From Ampelocalamus luodianensis (Eukaryota; Streptophyta; Magnoliopsida; Poales; Poaceae): a stretch of 64,000 nt of DNA. The translations under genes were made by a program, and so were the position numbers. The DNA lies in NCBI GenBank assembly GCA_036346255.1, contig CM070617.1:23053080-23117079 (forward strand). Direction: 5' to 3'. How positions within the stretch are numbered: the first letter of the stretch is position 1; each line of letters begins with the position of its first letter. Shown in pieces: positions 11,458 to 23,283 of this stretch. The notes below the pieces were generated by a model. The model was not told where the DNA came from. It ran no database searches and worked only from the letters and a program-made list of their open reading frames with translations.

Positions 11458-13640
11458 CTCCCACCCATTTTTCTCTCATTTCTAATAAAAGTACTTGTCA
11501 TGTCTTATCGTGTCAAAGTTGTGTCTTATCGTGTCAAAGTTGTCTCCCCCTCAACAGCTCGCTACTCTACAGTGTATACAACCCACATGCGGCAGACCAT
11601 ACTGCAACTGTGCCACAGTCCCCCAGGCGCCATCTCCCCTAAAACCCCAGCAGCGCCTCCCTTATCGCCTCTCCCACCTACCCCCGGCGCCTCCCCCTTT
11701 CCCCACCGGCCCTGGCCTCCCCCTTCTCCCCAACGCCTCCGGCCTCCCCCTTCTCCCCCACCACATCCACCTCCCCCACCGACCCCCCCTTGTCCCCCAC
11801 CGCCACCCCCCGCCAAGGTGTCGTGAACGCGGGCAACCAAGGTGTCGTGAACGCGGGCGAGGATGGGCGCGGCGCACGTGCACGCGGGCGGCGAGCCGGT
11901 AACGCAGAGGCGGGGTTGCGCAGGCAGCGATGCAGAGGCGCAGAGGTGTGGGCAGCCAAGACGTCGCGGGTGCACACAAGGCGGTGACGCAAAGGCGTAG
12001 AGCTAGGCGTGGCACACGGGCGTGGGGGCGGGCGCGCAGGGGTGGGGGCGGCGATGTAGAGGCGTGGGCGATGTGACGTCACAGCCAGGCGAGCATGGGC
12101 CTGGCGTGCCGCTGTGCTGCTATCATGTTGGGCCAGCCCGAGCACGACCAGTAGAGCGGGCCTGGCGTGCTGCCATGCTGCTATCGTGCCCCATCCGCAG
12201 GCCTGTCCCTCTCGTTCGTACTGGGCCAAGCCTTGGGCTGGCCTGGATTGGCACGACCCAACTCCCAGGTCTATAGGAGTCTAGGGGTTAGTAGGTGGAG
12301 TAGTCCTTAGTATTCTCTTTAATTGGGATTTAGGCTCAAGGCGTGGGCCCGCTTGGTAAAAGAGAGCACCAGGTGGGGCTAGCATGTTCGCATATGAGCC
12401 ACGTGGCAGTCCCTAGAATCGCTCGTGCGAGCTGCACGGATGGGACGGATTAGGGCTATCCGAGCTCAGGTATAGATGGGGACTTGGATGGAGTAAACTC
12501 TCGAACAAAACCGCCGCGAACTTCCATTCTTGGGCATTAATTCCGGATAAGTCCTCGAAGAGACCTTTTGTGATTTTCCTACAAAAGGAAGGTAAATGGT
12601 CCATGGCCAATCAACCTGTTGTGTATCCATGTGCATCCGGATTAGATTAGATTCATCATAGATCTTGGTAATTTTTTCCATAGTGATATAATCATATAAT
12701 CAACTGATCATGCCATGTATATCTTAACTAATAAAAAAGGGGTTTACCCCCACGCAACAGGAGGAATCATCCCACACCCATGTTGAATAAGTGAAGCAAA
12801 ACCACTGCATAGACGCGCCGATAGGTGGGACCAACCTGTCCCTCCCACGGCTCCACTGTGTCGCTCGCTGACGGCGCGTTGAATCAGTTCCTTATCCCAA
12901 AACTACTGCCCTGCCCACCATCTCACCCCTCTCGAAACTGCAATTTACAATGTCCAAGCACCTTGTCCTCCATTCCCCTTATTTTGCTCTCTCTCCCCCT
13001 CCCTTTCTCTCCTGCAACCCACACACTCGCCTAACGCGCCGAACCACACCCTCACGCTGCCCGCCACCGACCGTGCGCCAAGGTGAAACACAATAAGATC
13101 AATAAGAGGCTAAGATTATGAGACAAGAGAGACGTAGAGTGTCAAAGGCTCGTTGCTTACTGAATGACCTCGTCATCGACAATAGTGACGTCAATCTCGC
13201 TTGTACTGTAGATGAGAACCTTTGGTGGTGCAACAGGTGGAGGAAACCAACCTGTCCGACCTCCATCGGCCTGTTGTGGTAAGGGGGCACCCTTCCTTTT
13301 CCCTGATCTTTATTTATTTGTCTCTTGCTCCTTATAATTCAGTTTCCAAGTCTTCTATGCTGCAAGTTTAGTCAGATGTGCTTTCCCTTGTCATCAGCTG
13401 TGGCTTGGGTATTGTCGCCTACAGCTAGCTTAGAGGGTCACTGCCAATTCGCTATTAACAACTGCCCAGTGAGCTTGGTGGATTCATGTGGGCGGCAGGT
13501 CGATGCCTCCGAGTTCAACCCGTAACCAGGCCTCCAGTCTCATGGAGTCATGGGCTTACATATTCTTGTCATGTCTGCCACCATCATCCCTTTTGAATTG
13601 GCAATGCTTGACGATGAAAACATTTGATTCTTGCCAACAT
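11458..13640. other. Intergenic DNA with C-rich and GC-rich low complexity
   Basis: No gene can be supported. 11640-11815 is a C-rich stretch that yields proline-rich frames on one strand and glycine-rich frames on the other. 11813-11858 holds a 24-bp tandem pair built on GGTGTCGTGAACGCGGGC. 12080-12260 repeats GGGCCTGGCGTGC-type words. 12700-13640 is ordinary mixed sequence without recognisable coding. Confidence 0.6.
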
Positions 13641-16603
13641 TGTCCCTAGTGAAGAATCTAGATCCACTATTATGAGTTAGTAGAGTATTTTAGTGATTAA
13701 TGTCAAATCTATTTGTGAGACTAACACTTCTATTGTTATACCTATTGTTTAGTCTCAGTTGGATATAAAGGTGAAAATCAAAGAGGTATGCATTCGAAAT
13801 CATATTCCTATATCTTGTTGCATTTCTCGGATCCAAAATATAGGTTAAACTCCACCAAAAGGTTAACTTGGATATGTGCAAATGTTTCTTTTACACATTC
13901 GTGTATGCACACATTTAGGGAGAGTTCACTCTATATTTTATGGTTTCATTGGTATTGATCCATATTTTTTCATCCGCATATATTTGGGATCTCTACTTTA
14001 AAACATATCCTTGAGTATATAAAACTTGTATAGTTCATATATACTCATTCTTTATATTCAATTATTTGTAATTGTGATGGTTGTCATCAATTACCAAATA
14101 GTGAAAAATTGAAGTATATTGTCCCACCATTATGAGTTAATGGTATGTTGTGATAATTAATGATAATCATATTGTGGAACTAATATTTTTCATGAGTTGG
14201 ATGAATAGGTTATGTTCCAAGGTAATGAAGATTTTGGATGACATCATGAGTTGATCGTCATCAAGTCAAGAGCTTGGAGTAAATGATGCATCATATGTTG
14301 ATGCACATTAAGATCTCGAAGATAAGGAAATCATCATGTGTTGATGATGTCCGAGAAGAGAAGATAATCATAAGTTGATCATCAAGTCAAGAGAAGGCCC
14401 ATCATGTGTTGATGGAGGGCAAATAAAAGATGTCATCATGTGTTGATGATATTCAAGTCAAGAACCCAGACTTGAAGTGAAGATGTGTGTCATCAAGCTT
14501 CAAGAAGATGCTCAAGGCAAACGTATGACTAACTAGGACTAAGGATGTGTTCCTAGTCTTTTACCGATCTCGTTGTTTGGTTGAAAGATCAGATTGTTAG
14601 TATAGTTTGTTGTACTATTAAGAGGGGTCTTGACTAGTAGCTTGAATTGATCTTGTGTTGATAGCTCGTTGTGCTTGCTCTAGCTCTCGTTAGCATATTG
14701 TCAATATTTGCGAATGTATTTTGCAAATAGTTGAGGCTCATGTTTAATCCTTGTAGCATGTGACTTTAGTTTGTGAATGTGTTTTTCAAACTGGCGGTAT
14801 GACCGCAGGCTGCTGAGCGGTCTGGCCGGACCTGGTCGAGATCAGTGGTCGTAGACCTGTTCGTAGACCTAGTCGAAGACCTTGTTGAATAGTAGTCGAA
14901 GACCTTATCGTGAATAGTGGTCGTAGACTGTGTTGTGAACAGTGGTCGAAGACACTGGTCATAGACCTGTTCGTACACAGTGGTCGTAGACACTGGTCGT
15001 AGAACAGTGATCGTAGACCTGTTCGTGCACAGTGGTTGTAGACCTGTGTGGTCATAGACACTGGTCGTAGAACAGTGGTCGTAGACCTGTTCGTGAACAG
15101 TAGTCGTAGACACTGGTGGTAGAACAGTGGTCGTACACATGAGTGGTCGTAGACCTTCGTGGTCATGGACCAGCGTGGTCGAAGACACTGGTCATAGATC
15201 TGTTCGTGAATAGTGGTCATAGACCTACGTGGTCGTGGACAATGTTTGTAAACAGTGGTCATAGACACTGGTCGTAGACCTGCGTGGTCGTGGACACTGT
15301 GGTGAACAGTAGTCGTAAACCTGCGTGGTAGTAGATACTATTTATAAACAATGGTCGTAGACCTACGTGGTCATAGACTTGTGTGGTCATAGACCTTGTC
15401 GAAAACCTGTTTGAGGACCTGGTTGAGGACCAAGCGGTACGACCACAATTCGTTTGGCGGAACTACCGCGTTGCAGTAGTACCACAGTTCCTTAAGCGGT
15501 ACGACCGCAACCCGAAAGTTCCAAACTTTTGTTGGCGGTATGTATTTTCCAGAGAAACACCTTTTGAGCATATTTTTGCTCTCCTGGAAAGCTGTAGTAC
15601 CAGGCTCTTTGAGCGGAACTACGGGAGAACGGAACTACCGCGTATTCGTTGGCGATAGTACCGTGTCGCTTTTGCAACGGCTAGTTCAGAGCACTTTTTG
15701 CTGCTAATTTCGATCGTTGAGCTGGGTATGGTAGTACCGGCCAATGAATGACGGTACTACCGCCCGTGCTATTTTTTTTCTAAGAACTTCCCCCAACGGC
15801 TAGTTTTTGTGTGTGGGCTATAAACACCCACCTTGCCCGGTTGTGGGAAAGGTTGCTAAGGTTGCTGGTGCCATATACATTCCTTTGATCTAAGAGCAAG
15901 CCATCTCCTCTATTTTGTGCATGTGTTGCACTTAGCGAGCTTTGAGAGAAAAATCCTAAGTGCATGTGTTGTATTAGGTAGTGGATTGTGTATCCATTGA
16001 GTTTAGACACTTGATTCGTTCAAGTGAGAGTCTTTAACTTATTACTCTTGGTGTTTGCTGACACCTAGACAGCGTGGAGGCGTCGTGGTCCAGTGATCTT
16101 CTCAAGAAGCTTGTGAGAAGGCCCGACAGTTGTGGGTGGCTTGGTGCTCGCCATCTCCGGAGTGGAGGAAGAGCAACCCTGAGTGGATTGAGGTGTTGGT
16201 TCATTTCGGAACCGGTCCAAGTGGTTTGACTTACCTCGAAAGTGTTGGCTTAATTTGTGAAGTCAGTCCAACGTGGTTGGGCTTACCTCAATGTGGATTA
16301 GGGGAGACCGGCAAGTCTCCGAACACCACGATAAAACATCGTTGTGTCATTGTGGTTTGTTCTCTTGTGCTTTACTTTATGCAATTTATATTCCTTGTAT
16401 CAAATTGCTTATATATCTTTGTATGATTGATATCATTATCAATAGGCTTATATTATTGGTGCACATAGTAAAGACTAGTTGTTTTATGCTTTAATTGTGC
16501 AAAATCGAATTGTTATTAGCTTCTGCATTAGAAAATATTTTAGTCAAAATAATTTTTAAAACCGCCTATTCAACCCCATCTAATCGTCCTCCTCGATCTT
16601 ACA
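13641..16603 (+). mobile_element. Degenerate Sirevirus-like (Ty1/copia) LTR remnant
   Basis: The right end carries ACCGCCTATTCAACCCC followed by a CCTCGATCTTACA close, a pattern I associate with the 3' end of many grass Sirevirus-type LTRs. 14080-14100 carries TGTCATCAATTACCAAA, like the junction just before such LTRs. Two TG-starts, at 13641 and 14120, are each followed by related sequence (CATTATGAGTTA-type words), which suggests a partial duplication of the LTR start. The interior holds pronounced tandem motif arrays, paired CGGTA(T/C)GACCGC words and no coding. No matching target duplication was found, so the exact limits are uncertain. Confidence 0.6.
14840..15410. repeat. Degenerate array of GGTCGTAGAC-type motifs inside the LTR remnant
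   Basis: Words such as GTGGTCGTAGACCTG, GAACAGTGGTCGTAGA and ACACTGGTCGTAGA recur roughly every 15-40 bp over some 570 bp, in one orientation. Longer blocks (for example 14990-15020 and 15055-15085) repeat nearly intact, which suggests higher-order duplication. The stretch produces long spurious reverse-strand frames rich in Thr, Ser and Arg. Confidence 0.85.
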
Positions 16604-19600
16604 GCCAGCCAACGTGAGTCGACAACAATCATTGTCTGGTATTCAAGATATTAATTTGAGCAATTGCTTACAACTATGACAAATACGTAGGATAGCTTTG
16701 TGTAGTCAGTGATCATTTTTTTGGTTTTGTGATAGCCTAATGGGAACCTTGATGGTCTATTTCTGATAGTAGGTGATCAGGCGATCTAGATGGAGGTCAT
16801 GTTGGCATTCCAACATGTTTCTTGACAAAAGATATTGGTGATTATTAGCAGTCGTGTCAGTTTGTTAACATCCTCTGAGGATCGACATCAATCCCAGAAG
16901 GCGAGTTTTACAGGAAATTATGTTGTACATGATGCAATTTCATATTTGCATAGCAATGTGCTTTTCATGCTAAGATCGACTTATGGGCTTAGGTGTGGAG
17001 GGCCTCTGCTGGCGCAAGAAAGTATTACAATGATGATTAGCATGCTACCAGAAACAGATTCTAACTAATTTTTATGTAGACAATTGTGCCAATAAGCTTT
17101 CAGTTCATAAATTGGTACACAAATGGTGACGATCGATCAGACAATCCCCTACTCTCATTGGTTGCAGCAATGGTATCCAAGCTCACAGTTTATACTATTA
17201 TTTCATACACTCATAGTCACTTCTATGTATACCATTTTTTTATCTACTTGCAATTTATTTATTTTTTCTCTACTTGCAAGTCTTCAATCTCCCATCAAAT
17301 TTCCAAGGTGGGACATCTTAGCCTCTCAATGATTGTTGGTCTAGTAGCACACATTAGTTCATGTGTACAAAGCATGTACAGCCATACAGGGGTTGTTGTT
17401 TACATGTCTTTCCTTTCCGCCTACTTCCATCTATGCTCACTGTGAAGGTAAACGATGGGAAGAGCAAGAAGATACTGAGGTTTCAGAAAGTTAACTATTG
17501 ATGGTCTAAAGAATAATTTGGGCAAGAAGAAGCGGGAGAGATATTTTTATGCAAGCATTCTGCCACACACCAACATGCTGCAAGGTAAGTCTTTTATACT
17601 CTGTGACTCATACAAAGCATCTTTTGTTATAGAAATCAAACATCTTTACAAGGTTGGTCTAGATTATTAAAGCTCAAGTTGCTTCCAATACATTAGTTGT
17701 TTACTCACTGTACAATAGTGAGATTTAGCAATGATGCCTCCTCTACATTTTTGTTTGCACTGGGAACAGGAAGATTCATGTTGATTATGCGTTCTATTTA
17801 GTTCATTTTATCCATTGTTTTTTGGTTTATGAATGTACGAACAAGATTTTGTTTTTGTGAACTAGAAATCCTCAAGTCTTTGAGGTCAAACTTGTATGTA
17901 CTGTAGAAACATAAAAAAAAAAGCAAAATATGAATTTTATTTTCCTTGAACTAAAGCTTCCTCCTTGATTTGCTTGGATATATTATACCATGATGCACAC
18001 ATAGATTTGTATAATTGGTTACTTATGGTCCTTGTTTTTATCAATTAAACAGGTTTCTGCGGGATACCATTGGAGGGAATCTATAGTTCTATACGGAAGA
18101 GAGCATTCCACCAACATCATATAACGTTGTGAAAGGTGAACACTACTGTGGAGAAATCAAAGTTTCAAAAAAGATGCCTCAACATTTATATTTCTATTGA
18201 ATTCTTGAATATGATCAGTCAGGGAACCATGCACATCATCCATTTAGTAACAGGAATCCGCAGAGCATAAGCCAGTCCTTATACTATACCAAGCGGTATC
18301 TACTCGAGTGAAAAATCTTTCTTTTGCCTTTGCAGTCTATGCAAGTATTTATGTTTTTTTTAAGGAAAACATCCAACAAAGAATTATTGTTTTTGCCTTG
18401 GTTCTAGAGTTATTTTGTCTGATTGCTTCTAGAATTGTAGACTTGTAGCACACGGGAGTTTAGTTGAGGTCTTGTGGAAAGTTATTTCTAGACCACAGAT
18501 ACAATATTTCTTTTACAATAATGATGATTGATGAAGTGTATTGGGTTAGAGCCCTTACGTAAACTGCAGTGCATGAAGAGATGGTAAGAGCCAGACACTG
18601 GTATCGGTTTCTTTTTAGTAAAATAATTAAAACTCCTATTTCATGGTTACAACCCTTGGTTCTGGAATTAATTTACCTAATTACATATTTAGAAATTTAT
18701 ATCCCTTATATTGCAGACATTGCTACTTAAGTGTGTAGAATTTTGTTTTGGCACTCTTGCTATGTGTGTAAGATAAAAAAATATATGTTCATTGTATGGT
18801 TTATCATCACGTTTGATGATACGTATCACCCTCTTGAGACTCTGTTGCAACGCACGAGCACCTTACTAGCGTGTGTAAATAGTAACACGAGCAGTGGTCA
18901 CGTGAATATGTGGTGTGTGCTTAGCGAGGGGAGGGATCATGTACAAACCAATTATGTGCTTTCCTATCTGCGAAGGGAGCTGTTGTTTCGCCATGGAGGA
19001 CAGGAGGCTCTTAATTACATCAATTTTGGGGTGACTACAAGGAGGACGACGCAGGAGCAAAAAGCCAAGGGAAATCGGACGTTGGGATGGCTTTAGGGTG
19101 TCGTTGCGACGCGAGCGAGGCTCACGCGGAGACCTATAGTCATCTAGGCTGTGTGGGAGACGAGCTTTGCGGAGGCATCATGGATGGCCACAGCAACGAT
19201 AGGGTAACCAGCGACAAGCATCAACTTTAAGTTGCGCAAAAGAACCAATGAGGTACAGGGAGCTCACCCATGATGTTAATGGTGTCTGGGAAGCACAGCG
19301 GTGGTCGAACGGCGGTCGGTGGCTACGACGGAGAGGAGGTAACATGACTACGAGAGGCAAAGATTCATGGAGGAGGTGGCCAGAGGCTGAGGATTTAGGG
19401 GTGGTCGGAGTAGGCAGCAACGGTGAGTGGGCTGGAGTGAAGCGACGCTGGGGTGGGGATGGAGGGAGGCGGCGGCATGGGTTTTGGGGAGGAGGTCAGG
19501 AGGAAAGAGGATTTGGGGGGAGAAGGGAGGAGATGAGCGCAACGGTTCAAGCTTGGGGTTAGGTGTGAGCGGGGGACTTTGGTGCGACTGAAACGGTTCG

Positions 19601-20472
19601 AGCGAGGGCATTTCGGTCTTTTCGCGTTGTTAGAACTGGAAAAATAGCAGGATGTTATTATAATGATCAAAACTGGGTATTTTACCAAAAATCTAACTAA
19701 GTGAAGGGCAAAAAAAAAACAATTACATTTAAAATAAGAGTATATCCTTGAATCGCATCTAAGATTAGCGTAAATAATCAATAATCAATTCCCCTCTGTA
19801 TGTGACCGTGGATGCTTTACGAATGGACAGGAATATTTTATCCGAGCGGCGGGCTGGGTGTCTTATGTACAATGTACGATCTAGTGCTAAGGGTGGCTTC
19901 CATTGCGCTAATTAATTAGCTAAGCATGCATTAGGCAATGGACTTGATCACGTTTCGTGGTTAAACTACTTTGCCGCCGTCGGTAATGTCACTGATGTGA
20001 CTTTCTGATCAACGTCAGCAAGCTTGAAGTTTTCTGCGCATTCTTTTTCCTGTAAACTCTTCTGAAATCAGCTCTGTCAAAGAAAAACATGCTGCGAGCT
20101 TCCTTCTCTTCTGGAGATCCAGCCATTCACTCTTTCTAGATCGAGCTACAGCTTTTGAGCACAGTTCCTAACTCGTAGGCAGTAAAGCTTTCAACGCACA
20201 CGTAATCGCCTACATGATTCTCCATGTAAGACTAAGCAAGCGCTGACTAAGATATGACCGTCCAAAGCTACTCGACAAGTTTGTATAATTGCTTGGATAG
20301 ACGTGAACCTGTTGCTAGTGCGAAATTGTAAAGATAACAATCCGATAGCAGAGAGCTATTTTTGCCTATTTTATTATTACAAATAAAAACATACCAAATC
20401 AGTCCAAAAAAAACTCTTAAAAGGTAGTACTACTACATAGATGCTGCTGGATAGAGCACGTGCAGTGCAGAG
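16604..20472. other. Intergenic DNA, no supported gene
   Basis: Several short frames (for example 16835-17068 and 17086-17445) have no recognisable family. 18840-18870 carries TTGCAACGCACGAGCACC, a phrase common at ends of grass repeats. 19250-19560 is G-rich and gives Gly/Arg-rich or Pro/Ser-rich spurious frames. Decayed gene or transposon pieces may be present but I cannot name them. Confidence 0.5.
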
Positions 20473-20611
20473 GTTTTTTTTTAAAAAAATAATATTATTT
20501 TTAAAGATATTTACAAAAATAAATAGCCGTTTAAAAAATTTACAAAAATGTGCCTCTGTCGCCAGTTGAACTGGCGATTCATTCCCAACCCTAGCCAGTT
20601 TTTGATTTTCT

Positions 20612-20977
20612 CCTATTTCACTTAGGCAGTTTGTGATTTTCATATATTTTAAACGGTACGAAATCTGTTGGACTCGTAATAACATTTTATCATCATCGTA
20701 TGTTGTTCTACTACGGTTAATTTTCGGAGAATTTAGCGAGGACGTTTGAGGTATGAATGATTCGAAAAAAGGAAGATAAGTGATATTGCCATTCCCCAAC
20801 CCTTATTTTCCCTATTCCACTTAGGCAGTTTGTGATTTTCATAAATTTTAAACGGTACGAAATCTGTTAGACTCGTAATAACATTTTATCATCATCGTAT
20901 GATGTTCTACTACGGTTAGTTTTCGGAGAATTTAGCGAGGAAGTTTGAGGTATGAACGATTTGTAAAAAGGAAGATA
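20612..20977. repeat. 167-bp direct repeat inside the Mutator-like element
   Basis: 20612-20778 and 20811-20977 align over their whole length at an offset of 199 bp with a low level of substitutions. Shared words include CACTTAGGCAGTTTGTGATT, AAACGGTACGAAATCTGTT and GAGAATTTAGCGAGGA. It is non-coding. Confidence 0.92.
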
Positions 20978-21180
20978 CCTTCCTGTTTTTCATTGTCGCC
21001 AGGCACTAATACAACTAATAACAGCGTACTAACAGGATATTGACCGCGCGCTAACACAACTAATAACCGCGCACAAATATTCTCATTGTTTTTTAGACCT
21101 AAACAGCTACTCCGTGTTTTTCTCACAATTCAAAAATGTATCGTGCATCAATTATGTTACTACAGCGGTCAACCAGCGCC

Positions 21181-21475
21181 ATACTCAATTCTATGTCGCT
21201 ATTGTCGCAATTCTATGTCCAACTCAAAATATGTATTACACAGTTCGGCTACATTTATGTAACCTACTCGATTCTATATCGCTATTGTCGCATTTCTATG
21301 TCGCTAAACAACTCAAAATATGTACTACACAGTTCGACTAAATTTATGTAACCTACTCAATTCTATGTCGCTATAGTCGCAATTCTATGTCGCTAATCAA
21401 CTCAAAATATGTACTACAGAGTTCGACTACATGTATCTAACCTACTCAATTCTATGTCGCTATTGTCGTTTGCTA
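21181..21475. repeat. 89-bp tandem array inside the Mutator-like element
   Basis: CAACTCAAAATATGTA(T/C)TAC begins at 21220, 21309 and 21398, giving an exact 89-bp period for about three units. Each unit also contains TTCTATGTCGCTAT(T/A)GTCGC. The short frames here are by-products of the repeat. Confidence 0.92.
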
Positions 21476-21689
21476 ACCTACAAAGTTTGGACGTAACATA
21501 CACAGTTTCAGAAAAAATTTACCTGCAACACAAGATGATCGATCGAAACTGATGCTCTATCAATCTCTCTCCACCGCCACGAACCGACAGGGCTTCGCTG
21601 CAATTTCTTCTCTCCCTCTCCAACCTCTCTTGTTTTTTTTTTCTGGAATTAAAATGAATTCTGGATTGATTTTTCGGGGATTTTATAGT

Positions 21690-21845
21690 CGTCCTCGCCG
21701 CCGCTTGAATCGGCGACAGAATCTATCGCCGATTCAATCGGCGACAAGAAATCGCGAGCTTCTCGCCGCCGATTGAATCGCGATAGGTAGTCGCCCGCCA
21801 TGAGTGGCGACAGTTCCTTGCCGCCGCTGAATCAGCGACAGAGGC
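21690..21845. repeat. Cluster of TCGCCGATTGAATCGGCGA-like palindromes near the right end
   Basis: Between the coding-free core and the right inverted end, words like GCTTGAATCGGCGACAG, TCGCCGATTCAATCGGCGAC and CCGCCGATTGAATCGCGAT recur about five times, several of them self-complementary. A related GTCGCCAGTTGAACTGGCGA lies just inside the left end near 20560-20577. Subterminal motif clusters of this kind often bind transposase; that role here is inference. Confidence 0.75.
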
Positions 21846-22590
21846 ATATTTTTGTAATTTTTTTAAACGGCTATTTATTTTTGTAAATATCTTTAAAAAT
21901 AATATTATTTTAAAAAAAATTCCAGTGCAGAGTTCCTAGGCTATATTGTCTATTCGTTTAACTTAGAGGACGGATGGAGCTGCTGGGGTACTCGAGATGT
22001 CGATCAGCTAACCGGAAAAACCGAAATAGGAAAATAGATTCGTTCATACTCATGCATGCACGATGCCTGCCGCTGATCATGCATGTTCATGATCAGTAAG
22101 CTAGGCCCTAGGCTCAACGCAAAAAAAGAAAAAAGAAAAAGAAAAAAGAAGCGTGGCAGGGACGATATTGGCCCACATGGTTAACAATTCTGAACTTTTA
22201 GGCCCAGCACTACTAGGCCCGGATGGAATTATGTGCTCGGTTGTCGCGTCAGGCCCAAACGTACCTAAAGCCACTCGCAACTCATTCCTACACGGCGATG
22301 CGGCCTGTGGCCGCCCCTCACGGCCCACGCTCCCACCCTGCACGACTTTGATCCAGTTTGTGACAACTTGGGCCATCATAATTAATTAAGGAACCCCATT
22401 GCATAATTTGCACGGCACCATCTGCTGGACGGATTTCCCTAAAAAAATTCTGCTCAACGGATTCGGATTTTAGCTTCGTCCCCGTAAAAGGATCGGATCC
22501 TCTTCCTACCTGAACAAGACTACGTGCCCTTTAACACTACTTTGCAATCTTGCACAGCGCCTCACCCGCCGTATACCCACGCCTGGCTAG

Positions 22591-23283
22591 TTGGCTGCAC
22601 GCATGCATTGCGGCATGTCGAGAGATCATGCGGTTGCGTCGATGGCCAGAGCCACCAGCGGCACGGAGAGGGACGCGTCTTTCTGGTGCCTTGCATGCAG
22701 CCGCCTCCACAGAACCCGCGCGGGCGAAGCCGTCGCGGCCTGTCCGAGCTGCGGCGCCCCCGGCACCGCGCTCGAGGGCATCGTCGACGTCGTGGACGCC
22801 GACACGTTCCTCTACGGCTGCCACCCGGCGGGTCCCCGCGCGGGCGCGGGCGACGATGCCACCGCGCGCCTGGCCGCCGTCACGGTCCGCGACGCGGGGC
22901 GCACCTGCGCGGTGTGCCTGGACGAGCTCGAGCCCGGGGCGAGCGCGCTCGTGACGCCGTGCGAGCACGTGTACCACCCGCTCTGCATCACGCCGTGGCT
23001 CGAGATCAGCGGCACCTGCCCGCTCTGCCGCCGGGGGTCGACGCCCGAGGACGACGCCCCGGACGGCCTCGTCCTCTGCGATCTGCAGGGTGGCCAGTTC
23101 GGCCTCGGCCAGCGTGTCGCGGGGCGCGTCTTCACGGTCAGGATCCTCGACAAGGACGGCAAGCTCGTACGGCACGATGGCGTGCTGCGATGGTTCACGG
23201 GGGTGTGCCGCCGTGTCAGGGCGGCCGGGGGAGCCTTGTTGCGCCGCGAGAATGCGGACTTGCCAGATGCTAGTGGAACGTAG
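22591..23283 (+). CDS. RING-H2 E3 ubiquitin ligase with N-terminal zinc ribbon
   Basis: Such proteins recruit a ubiquitin-charged E2 and transfer ubiquitin to substrates; the substrate cannot be told from sequence. The protein has 230 residues. A four-cysteine zinc ribbon of the BCA2/RING-ribbon type lies at Cys33, Cys36, Cys51 and Cys54 (starting FWCLAC). The RING-H2 domain has Cys106, Cys109, Cys124, His126, His129, Cys132, Cys143 and Cys146, all eight ligands with canonical spacing. Trp136 supplies the usual E2-contact aromatic. There is no transmembrane segment. The gene is intronless and very GC-rich, unlike the AT-rich flanks, as is common for grass single-exon genes. The ATG at 22591 opens the frame; ATGs at 22615 and 22642 are possible starts and keep both zinc domains. 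Most relatives are longer (300 or more residues), so this is a compact member. Confidence 0.85.
   Translation: MAARMHCGMSRDHAVASMARATSGTERDASFWCLACSRLHRTRAGEAVAACPSCGAPGTALEGIVDVVDADTFLYGCHPAGPRAGAGDDATARLAAVTVRDAGRTCAVCLDELEPGASALVTPCEHVYHPLCITPWLEISGTCPLCRRGSTPEDDAPDGLVLCDLQGGQFGLGQRVAGRVFTVRILDKDGKLVRHDGVLRWFTGVCRRVRAAGGALLRRENADLPDASGT

Larger units (their letters stand above)
20473..21923. mobile_element. Non-autonomous Mutator-like element, 9-bp target duplication
   Basis: The ends are inverted copies of about 100 bp, recognisable by AATATTATTTTTAAAGATAT then ACAAAAATAAATAGCCG on the left and their complement on the right. They are flanked by the identical 9-mer AGTGCAGAG at 20464-20472 and 21924-21932. 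A 9-bp duplication with long inverted ends is the hallmark of Mutator-like elements. The 1451-bp element encodes no transposase. Inside are a direct repeat, an 89-bp tandem array and subterminal clusters of TCGCC/GGCGA words. It would need a transposase supplied in trans. Confidence 0.88.

Noticed and set aside
11431..12229. Proline- and glycine-rich frames of 117-183 codons
   Set aside because: They arise from the C-rich stretch at 11640-11815 and from tandem copies; no conserved motif.
14766..15268. Two overlapping minus-strand frames of 140 and 160 codons with repeated Thr/Ser/Arg words
   Set aside because: They are translations of the GGTCGTAGAC motif array, open in several frames because the repeats lack stop words.
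14840..15410. CRISPR-like array
   Set aside because: Spacing is irregular, there are no unique equal-length spacers and the setting is a plant LTR.
17086..17445. 119-codon plus-strand frame as a membrane protein
   Set aside because: It is Ser/His/Phe-rich in AT-rich DNA, with no homologous motif, splice support or codon bias like the real genes.
20377..20799. 140-codon minus-strand frame at the left end of the Mutator-like element
   Set aside because: It crosses the target duplication, inverted end and direct repeat, so it cannot be an ancestral gene.
22524..23198. Overlapping frames on both strands at the RING gene (249 and 212 codons)
   Set aside because: They are Arg/Ala/Pro-rich shadows; the zinc-ligand pattern is only in the 22591-23283 frame.
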